A DNA stretch of 12,223 nucleotides from Candidatus Izemoplasma sp. (GTDB taxonomy: Bacteria; Bacillota_I; Bacilli_A; Izemoplasmatales; Izemoplasmataceae): NCBI GenBank assembly GCA_007123975.1, contig SLFZ01000076.1:1-12223 (forward strand), given 5' to 3'. A model generated the notes under the pieces. That model did not search any database, was not told where the DNA came from, and was given only the letters and a program-made list of their open reading frames with translations. Position numbers and translations under genes: made by a program. This document shows, in pieces, positions 6,786-12,223 of this stretch; position 1 is the stretch's first letter; the number at the start of each line of letters is the position of its first letter.

Positions 6786-6792
6786 CCTCCTT
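6786..6792 (-). promoter_or_regulatory. Ribosome-binding site of rel
   Basis: AAGGAGG on the minus strand, 7 nt before the ATG at 6778, in the 32-nt gap after apt. It rules out the upstream TTG at 6802 as the start. Confidence 0.88.
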
Positions 6793-6810
6793 CGTGGGGC
6801 AAAGCGTTGT

Positions 6811-7323
6811 TTAATAGGTGATGAGTGTGTGAATCGGGTAATCGGTAAACTTCTCGCGACCCTTTAAAAACGACAGTTCAATTAAAAACACGAGGCCGGC
6901 AACGATGCCGCCGCTTTTTTCGATGAGTTTGATGGTGGCGGCGATGGTGCCGCCGGTGGCGAGCAAATCGTCGACGATGAGCACGCGTTGCCCAGGCTTG
7001 ATGTCGCCTTTGTGGATGCAGAGCGTGTTTTCACCGTATTCGAGTTTGTAGGATTCACACACCGTTTCTCTTGGCAACTTGCCGGGTTTTCTGACCGGCA
7101 CGAAGCCGAGTTTGCTTTGGGTTGAAACCGGTGCCCCAAAGATAAAACCGCGGGCGTCGGGACCGACGATGATGTCGGCTTTGGCTTCTTTGGCGATGCC
7201 GCACATCGTGTCGATGGCGTGGGCAAAGGCCTGTCCATCACCAATCAGCGGCGTGATGTCTTTGAACTGAATGCCTTCTTTGGGAAAATCGGGAACGTTG
7301 ACGACGTAATCTTCAAGTTTCAT
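6811..7323 (-). CDS. apt: Adenine phosphoribosyltransferase
   Basis: Purine-salvage enzyme that joins adenine and PRPP to give AMP and pyrophosphate in the cytosol. The 170-residue length is standard. It shows VPDFPKEGIQFKDITPLI at residues 10-27, the family-typical GPDARGFIFGAPV (54-66), the RKPGKLPRET hood region (78-87), and the PRPP-binding loop VLIVDDLLATGGT (114-126). The start ATG has AAGGAGG 7 nt upstream (7331-7337), and the gene follows argS by 17 nt. apt next to rel is a conserved Bacillota arrangement and links salvage of purine nucleotides with (p)ppGpp metabolism, which draws on the same pool. Confidence 0.97.
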   Translation of the reverse strand: MKLEDYVVNVPDFPKEGIQFKDITPLIGDGQAFAHAIDTMCGIAKEAKADIIVGPDARGFIFGAPVSTQSKLGFVPVRKPGKLPRETVCESYKLEYGENTLCIHKGDIKPGQRVLIVDDLLATGGTIAATIKLIEKSGGIVAGLVFLIELSFLKGREKFTDYPIHTLITY

Positions 7324-7340
7324 GATGAAACCTCCTTGGT

Positions 7341-8972
7341 TTACATTCGCTCGATGGCGTCTACGCCAACGAGGGTGAGTGCGTCTTTGAGAATCACTTT
7401 GACCGCGTGCATTAACGCGAGCCGTTCGGTGGTCGTGGTGAGGTCCTCTGTCAGGACTTTGGTGTCCGCGTAATAGCTATGCAAGGTCGATGCGAGTCGG
7501 TGGATGTATTGCGGGATGCGATGGAACAAGCGCTTCTCCGCCGCTTCGCCAACGACGTCTTTGTACTCGGCGAGCGTCGCCATCAGTGCATCGGCTTTCG
7601 CACCACCGAGGCGCGTGAAATCGCGCGGGGAGAGATCGAGTTTGATGCCGCGGCTGTCGGCCTCGCGGAGGACGCTGGCGATGCGTGCGTGCGCGTATTG
7701 GGCATAATACACAGGGTTTTCATTGGTTTGACGCAAGGCCAAGTCTAAATCGAGTTCCATGTGGGTGTTGAGGCTGCGCATCGCGAAGAAATAGCGAATC
7801 GGGTCCTTGCCTACCTCACTGATGAGATCGGCAAGGGTGATGGACTTCCCACTGCGTTTAGACTGCGTGATTTCCTTGCCGTCTTGCATGACTTTAACCA
7901 TCTGGAGAATGTCGACATCGAGCATGCCGTCTTTGCCGGAAATCATCTTGATGGCGGCCTTGAGGCGCGGCACGTAACCGTGGTGGTCGCCGCCTAAAAT
8001 GTCGATGAGGTGGGTGTAGCCACGGGAGAGTTTGTCGTGGTGGTAGGCGATGTCGGGCAGCAGGTAGGTGTAGGTGCCGTCCGATTTAATGATGACGCGG
8101 TCTTTTTCATCGCTGAAGTCGCTTGTTTTAAGCCAATGCGCGTCGTCTTTTTCATAAATATAGCCTTTTTCACGCAAAATCGCAAGCGTTTTGTCGATGG
8201 CCTTGGTCTCATAAAGCGTCGTCTCGTGATACCAGACATCAAAGCTGACGCCAAAGGCTTCAAGGTCGCGTTTTAAGCCAGCGAGCAGCTCGCGCACGCC
8301 ACGCTCTTTGAAATAGTCAAAGCCGTCTTCATGCAGGAAGCGATCGCCGAACTCCGCTTTGATGCGCGCGGCGATGGCTTTGATTTCGGCGCCGTGGTAG
8401 CCGTCTTTCGGCATCGGCACGTCGTGGTCAAAGAGCTGTTTATAGCGGGCGTCGATGGACTGGGCGAGCGTGGTGATTTGGTTTCCGCCGTCGTTGACAT
8501 AAAACTCTTTGGTCACACGGTAGCCGGCTTTTTTCATGATGCGAGCCATCGCATCGCCGGCGGCGGCGCCGCGGGCATGGCCGATGTGAAGGTAGCCGGT
8601 GGGGTTGGCGCTCACAAACTCGATGTTGATGTGCTGGCCTTTGCCGGTGTTTAGGTTTGCGTAGGCTTCGCCTAAGCGGTTGATTTCATGGACAACCGGA
8701 TGATAGACGCGGGCATCGAGGTAAAAGTTGATGAAACCCGGGGGCGCGACATCGACCTTTGCGATGCCATCGGTCTTTGGCAGTGTGGCGACGATGTTCT
8801 TGGCGATCAAGAGCGGGGCTTTGCGAAGCACGCGCGCGAGTTTCATCGCAATGTTGGTTGAAAAATCGCCGTGTTGGCTGTCGGCGGGTTTTTCGATTTC
8901 AATCTCGACATCGCGGACGTCGAGGGTTTTGAGGGCGTCTTCAAGCAGCCCTTTGATGGTGGACTTCAGCAT
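7341..8972 (-). CDS. argS: Arginyl-tRNA synthetase (ArgRS)
   Basis: Class I synthetase that charges tRNA-Arg with arginine; it acts as a monomer. The 543-residue protein contains an N-terminal Add1-like tRNA-contact domain (about 1-100, with HGDFSTNIAM), the HIGH signature in SANPTGYLHIGHARGA (121-136), EFYVNDGGNQ, ILGGDHHGYVPRLKAA (325-340), and YFFAMRS and NENPVYYAQYAHARI before the C-terminal DALR anticodon-binding domain, which ends GVDAIERM. The KMSKS-equivalent region reads GKEITQSKRSGKSITL (365-380): the SKR-G core of Firmicute enzymes is kept, but the usual Lys-Met before it is Thr-Gln. The ATG at 8972 is preceded by AAGGA 8 nt upstream, which overlaps the TAA of the Fic-like gene (TAAGGA), so the two genes are tightly linked. 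Confidence 0.97.
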   Translation of the reverse strand: MLKSTIKGLLEDALKTLDVRDVEIEIEKPADSQHGDFSTNIAMKLARVLRKAPLLIAKNIVATLPKTDGIAKVDVAPPGFINFYLDARVYHPVVHEINRLGEAYANLNTGKGQHINIEFVSANPTGYLHIGHARGAAAGDAMARIMKKAGYRVTKEFYVNDGGNQITTLAQSIDARYKQLFDHDVPMPKDGYHGAEIKAIAARIKAEFGDRFLHEDGFDYFKERGVRELLAGLKRDLEAFGVSFDVWYHETTLYETKAIDKTLAILREKGYIYEKDDAHWLKTSDFSDEKDRVIIKSDGTYTYLLPDIAYHHDKLSRGYTHLIDILGGDHHGYVPRLKAAIKMISGKDGMLDVDILQMVKVMQDGKEITQSKRSGKSITLADLISEVGKDPIRYFFAMRSLNTHMELDLDLALRQTNENPVYYAQYAHARIASVLREADSRGIKLDLSPRDFTRLGGAKADALMATLAEYKDVVGEAAEKRLFHRIPQYIHRLASTLHSYYADTKVLTEDLTTTTERLALMHAVKVILKDALTLVGVDAIERM

Positions 8973-8983
8973 GCTATCAATCC

Positions 8984-10057
8984 TTATACTTTCAGCGTAA
9001 TTTGTTCGTAGAGCGAGGCTTTTTTCTGCGATTTATACAGTTTCATCCATTTGGCGCTGCGGCCTTTTCCAAGCGGACGAATGCGCTTTTCATCGCGCAT
9101 GCGGCGCAAGGTGCGGTTGATGGTTGAATCGGAAATCGTCGGGTGGGCACGGCGAATGTCGTCTTTGCTGAAGACATCGTCGAGCTTGTTGATGGTGTTT
9201 TCGACGTAGTCCGACTTGTTGGTTTCTTGGTCAAAGGTATAGTTGCGTAGTAGCTCGTGCAGGCTTTGGTAGCTTTCGAGCAGTTTTTGCAAGATGAAGC
9301 GATGGAGTGTCATGACGTTGGCGAGCCCTTCTTCCCAGTTGCGGCTCGCTTCTTGGGTGTGTTTTTCAAGCCTGTCTTGTTGTTTGTACATCAGTTCGAA
9401 GAAGCTTGCGAGGTGGAGGCTTTTCACGCCGTGGCTCAGCAAAAGCACATAAAGCGTCATCAAGCCGATGACATCGTTGTGCACTAAAAATGGTTTCAAG
9501 TTAATGAAATCGATGTAGAAGTTGACGCTTAGGAAGATCGGCTCGAAGTCGCTTTTTGCAAGCAAGCGACGGAAATCATCAATCAGCGTTTCCAAGGCTT
9601 CACGTTTGGTCGGGTGGTGGCTCGAAAGCAAATCGGTCGTCTTCTCACGTTTGCGTTCGGTCTTTGCGTGGCGGAGCCGGGCGTCGGGCTCGACATCGCG
9701 GTAAAGAAAATGCAAGAGGTCGCGTATTTCTGTCTCGCGGAGTTCAAAGGTGTTGGTTTCTTTGTGGATTTTATCAAAGGCGCGTTTAAGGTTTTTGACG
9801 AAACGTTCGGTTTTGTTTTTTGCCCCGGCGTCTTTGACGACGAGGCTTTTGAAACGAGGATCTGCGAGCTCCACGCCAAAAAGGCGCATCGCGAAGGCGG
9901 TGTCGAGGCGAATCGTTTCGCCAACGAGCACATCGTGATCCTTCGAGACGGTTTTCAGCATGGCATCGTTACGCCCGATGAAAGGGTAAAGCTGGGTGTA
10001 GAGTTTGACGATGTCGTTGGGCATGACGACGCGTTCGATGTTTTTTAAACAGTACAT
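8984..10057 (-). CDS. Degenerate Fic-like protein with C-terminal winged helix
   Basis: A 357-residue protein I cannot assign to a named gene. Residues about 150-270 read like the helical core of Fic (AMP-transferase) proteins: a hydrophobic helix, NFYIDFINLKPFLVHNDVIG (179-198), an aliphatic helix (LYVLLLSHG), then SLHLASFFELMYKQQDR and NWEEGL, matching the order usual after a Fic motif. Against HPFxDGNGRxxR, the motif at 188-199 has Lys for the catalytic His, Val for Asp, His-Asn-Asp for Gly-Asn-Gly, and Val and Leu for the two Arg, so nucleotide transfer should be impossible. Residues about 293-340 (FSKDDIRRAHPTISDSTINR, then RMRDEKRIRPLGKGRSAKW) resemble the winged helix often fused to Fic domains. 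The middle (about 125-140) is highly charged. The start at 10057 has GAGG 7 nt upstream, 12 nt after parC; it ends 11 nt before argS. The Fic origin is inferred; a regulatory or scaffolding role is only a guess. Confidence 0.8.
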   Translation of the reverse strand: MYCLKNIERVVMPNDIVKLYTQLYPFIGRNDAMLKTVSKDHDVLVGETIRLDTAFAMRLFGVELADPRFKSLVVKDAGAKNKTERFVKNLKRAFDKIHKETNTFELRETEIRDLLHFLYRDVEPDARLRHAKTERKREKTTDLLSSHHPTKREALETLIDDFRRLLAKSDFEPIFLSVNFYIDFINLKPFLVHNDVIGLMTLYVLLLSHGVKSLHLASFFELMYKQQDRLEKHTQEASRNWEEGLANVMTLHRFILQKLLESYQSLHELLRNYTFDQETNKSDYVENTINKLDDVFSKDDIRRAHPTISDSTINRTLRRMRDEKRIRPLGKGRSAKWMKLYKSQKKASLYEQITLKV

Positions 10058-10069
10058 GCGATCACCTCG

Positions 10070-12223
10070 TTATTCGGTGTCGTCAAACAGCGTCGGTTGG
10101 TGGGGCGCTTCGCGCTTGATTGGTTGGTAATCAGAAAGCGGCGGCGTTTCTTTTCGTGTCTCGTCATCCACATCGACCTTGCCGAGGACCATGTGGCGCG
10201 GGATGCCTAGGGGACCGGGCACGAAACGCTTGCCGGCGTCGGCGGCGTTGCGTTTAAGGTCGAAGGTGTTCACTTTGACGTGGTTTTTGTTGGTGATGAT
10301 GTGGAGCGTTGCCCGGTGCTTGTAGGATACCGCATCGAGCATCGTCAGATCACGCACGAGGTAGGGATTGGTTTTGACCGGTTTATAAAGCGGCACGCCT
10401 TTTAAGGCACGGCGCTTCTTCTCGATGGTGTTGACATCGAGGCGTTTAATGGTGCCGCGGTTGGTGAGCACCAAAAGGTCGCATCCGGGCTCAAGCACGA
10501 CCGAGGCAGCGAGGATGTGGCGGCTACCTAAAGACATCGCTTTGACGCCTTTGGCGTCGCGGCTGGTGACGGGGATTTCTTCGAGGTCAAAACGCAAGGC
10601 CGAGCCGTGGCTTGCGGCGACGAGCACTTCTTTGTCGAGTGAATCGGTTTCGGTGATGTGGACGACGCGGTCGTACTCACCGAGCGACAAGGCTTTGAGG
10701 ATTTTGTTGTAGCGAAGGGCTTTGAACTCGCTCACGGGCGTCAGTTTCACGAGGTTTTGACGGGTTGTGAAGAGGTAATGGCGGTGGTTGTCGAAGTCGC
10801 TGACGCGTGAGATAAAGAGGATTTCTTCTTTCAGTTCAATGCCAAGCAAGGCGTTGATGTGTGTGCCGAGTTCTTTCCAACGGCTTTCGGGTATCTTAAA
10901 GACGGGAAGGTACAGGTAGTTTCCACCCGAGGTGAACAAGAGCAAGGTATCGAGCGTGGATACCTCATCGATAAACAAGAACGCGTCGCTGTCTTTGATG
11001 GTGGCCGATTCGGTGGCTTTGTACGAACGAATCGAGGCTTGTCGCACGTAGCCTTCTTTGGTGATGCCGACCATGACCTGTTCGGATTGGATGAGTTCTT
11101 GTTCTTGGAAGGTGATTTTTTCGATCGTTTCTTCGATTTCGCTGCGCCGCTTTGTGTCGGCGTCGCGAATCGTTTGACGGAGTTCTTTTTTGATGACCTT
11201 TTTAAGCGTTTCTTCGTTGTGCAGGATGTCGTTGAGTTCGTCGATCCAAACGCCGAGGTTGCGTTGTTCTTTTTTCAGGGCGGACATGTCGGTGTTGGAC
11301 AAGCGGTAAAGCTGCAAGGTCAAAATCGCTTCGGCTTGTTCTTCGCTGAAGCTGAAGGTTTTGATCAGTTTGCTTTTGGCTTCGGCTTTGCCTTTGGATG
11401 CGCGAATCAAGGCGACGACCTCGTCGACGATGTCGAGCATGCGGATGATGCCTTCGACGATGTGCAGTCGTTTTTGGGCGCGTTTGAGGTCGTGGTTGGA
11501 GCGGTTGGTGACGACTTCTTTTTGGTGGTATATGTAGGCGTCGAACACCGTCAGGATGCCCATGAGTTCGGGGCGTTTGTTGTTGATGGCGACCATGTTG
11601 TAGGTGAACGATTTGGTCAGGTCTGTCTTGCGGTGCAAGAAGTTCAAGACGGCTTCGGGATCGAAGCCTTTTTTGATGTCGACGACGATGCGTAACCCCT
11701 CTTTGTCGCTTTCGTCGCGAACTTCTTGGATGCCGTCGACTTTTTTGCCGAGGCGAATCTCATCGATTTTCCGGACGAGCGAAGCCTTGTTGACTTCGTA
11801 GGGAATCTCGGTGACGATGATGCGGCCGTCTTCAATCTGCGTTTTCGACTTGATGATGATCCGGCCACGCCCGGTTTCAAAGGCTTCTTTGATGCCCTCT
11901 TCGCCTTGGACGATGGCGCCGGTGGGGAAATCCGGGCCTTTGATGATTTTAAGCAGGTCTTCGACCGTGCAATCGGGCTTGTCGATGCGTTTGATGACGC
12001 CTTTGACAATCTCTTCGAGGTTGTGCGGCGGGATTTCTGTGGCGTAACCGGCCGAGATGCCGGACGCGCCGTTCACCAGCAGGTTTGGAAAACGTGCCGG
12101 CAAGACGATGGGCTCGTATTCTTCGTCGTCGAAGTTGGGGATGAAGTTGATGGTGCGTTTGTCGATGTCACGAAGCAGGTGTTCGGCCATCTCCGTCATC
12201 CTGGCTTCGGTGTAACGCATCGC
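10070..12223 (-). CDS. parC: DNA topoisomerase IV subunit A (ParC), 5' end beyond window
   Basis: Breakage-rejoining subunit of topoisomerase IV, which unlinks daughter chromosomes with ParE. The frame is open to the window edge, giving 717 residues; about 120 N-terminal residues are missing. The catalytic tyrosine is just inside, in the motif AMRYTEARM (Tyr codon at 12214-12212). It continues with NFDDEEYEPIVLPARFPN, LLVNGASGISAGYATEIPPHN, IKGPDFPTGAIVQG, VTEIPYEVNKASLV, SFTYNMVAINNKRPELM and HQKEVVTNRS, which follow Gram-positive ParC rather than GyrA. A coiled-coil exit gate follows, with EEQAEAILTLQLYRLSNTD, then a C-terminal beta-pinwheel domain beginning near VGITKEGYVRQ. No canonical GyrA box is seen; only RRALKGVPL sits near that place. 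It ends with a short acidic tail. parE would be expected just upstream. Confidence 0.96.
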   Translation of the reverse strand, partial: AMRYTEARMTEMAEHLLRDIDKRTINFIPNFDDEEYEPIVLPARFPNLLVNGASGISAGYATEIPPHNLEEIVKGVIKRIDKPDCTVEDLLKIIKGPDFPTGAIVQGEEGIKEAFETGRGRIIIKSKTQIEDGRIIVTEIPYEVNKASLVRKIDEIRLGKKVDGIQEVRDESDKEGLRIVVDIKKGFDPEAVLNFLHRKTDLTKSFTYNMVAINNKRPELMGILTVFDAYIYHQKEVVTNRSNHDLKRAQKRLHIVEGIIRMLDIVDEVVALIRASKGKAEAKSKLIKTFSFSEEQAEAILTLQLYRLSNTDMSALKKEQRNLGVWIDELNDILHNEETLKKVIKKELRQTIRDADTKRRSEIEETIEKITFQEQELIQSEQVMVGITKEGYVRQASIRSYKATESATIKDSDAFLFIDEVSTLDTLLLFTSGGNYLYLPVFKIPESRWKELGTHINALLGIELKEEILFISRVSDFDNHRHYLFTTRQNLVKLTPVSEFKALRYNKILKALSLGEYDRVVHITETDSLDKEVLVAASHGSALRFDLEEIPVTSRDAKGVKAMSLGSRHILAASVVLEPGCDLLVLTNRGTIKRLDVNTIEKKRRALKGVPLYKPVKTNPYLVRDLTMLDAVSYKHRATLHIITNKNHVKVNTFDLKRNAADAGKRFVPGPLGIPRHMVLGKVDVDDETRKETPPLSDYQPIKREAPHQPTLFDDTE

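Larger units (their letters stand above)
2760..12223 (-). other. Predicted co-transcribed block parC to second GNAT gene
   Basis: Eight genes on one strand with gaps of 12, 11, 17 and 32 nt, then overlaps of 1, 11 and 4 nt. I see no intrinsic terminator and no consensus promoter in any of the short gaps, so transcription can run through. The only terminator it would meet inside the window is the T-box terminator before hisS. Internal promoters inside coding sequence cannot be excluded by eye. Confidence 0.6.

Noticed and set aside
10859..11695. Plus-strand open frame of 278 codons opposite parC
   Set aside because: It mirrors a strongly conserved parC frame, its product is a low-complexity run rich in Phe, Val, Asp and Gly, and no ribosome-binding site is evident. 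Long antisense frames are expected with this codon usage.
1..12223. CRISPR arrays, insertion sequences, phage genes, tRNA or rRNA genes
   Set aside because: I found no repeat-spacer pattern, transposase, integrase, terminal repeats or tRNA-like cloverleaf; the window is compact housekeeping DNA.

Overview
This window carries ten protein genes, all on the minus strand and almost without gaps, plus one T-box riboswitch with its own promoter. The gene set and layout point to a low-complexity member of the Bacillota/Tenericutes side of the tree. The ParC is of the Gram-positive type. The order apt - rel - dtd - hisS - aspS is the classic Bacillota arrangement (in Bacillus subtilis apt-relA-dtd-lytH-hisS-aspS), and the hisS-aspS pair is under a T-box. 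UGA is used as a normal stop (rel and both acetyltransferase genes), so the genome does not use the UGA=Trp code of Mycoplasma/Spiroplasma relatives. Base composition looks moderate to GC-rich (a little above 50 % by eye), which is high for a mollicute-like lineage. I cannot name a genus.

Layout in the direction of transcription (from high to low coordinates): parC, cut at the window edge just upstream of its catalytic tyrosine; a 357-residue protein with a degenerate Fic-like core and a C-terminal winged helix; argS; apt; a bifunctional (p)ppGpp synthetase/hydrolase rel; dtd; two GNAT acetyltransferases of different subfamilies; then a sigma-A promoter with perfect -35 and -10 boxes and a complete T-box leader with antiterminator and intrinsic terminator; then hisS and aspS (aspS runs off the other edge). 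From parC to the second acetyltransferase, genes are 11-32 nt apart or overlap by 1-11 nt, and no internal terminator is visible, so they can form one operon. hisS-aspS has its own entry point.

The shared themes are translation fidelity and nutrient stress. ArgRS, HisRS and AspRS charge tRNAs; Dtd removes D-amino acids from tRNA; Rel turns the signal of uncharged tRNA on the ribosome into (p)ppGpp; Apt feeds the adenine nucleotide pool; and the T-box matches hisS-aspS expression to tRNA charging. The pieces most worth a second look are the catalytically dead Fic-like winged-helix protein between parC and argS, and the T-box, whose specifier candidate (GAC) and acceptor-binding bulge (UGGU) both fit tRNA-Asp better than tRNA-His although hisS is the first gene. 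No gene-free stretch exceeds 300 bases; the only sizeable gap (2470-2759) is filled by the promoter and T-box.
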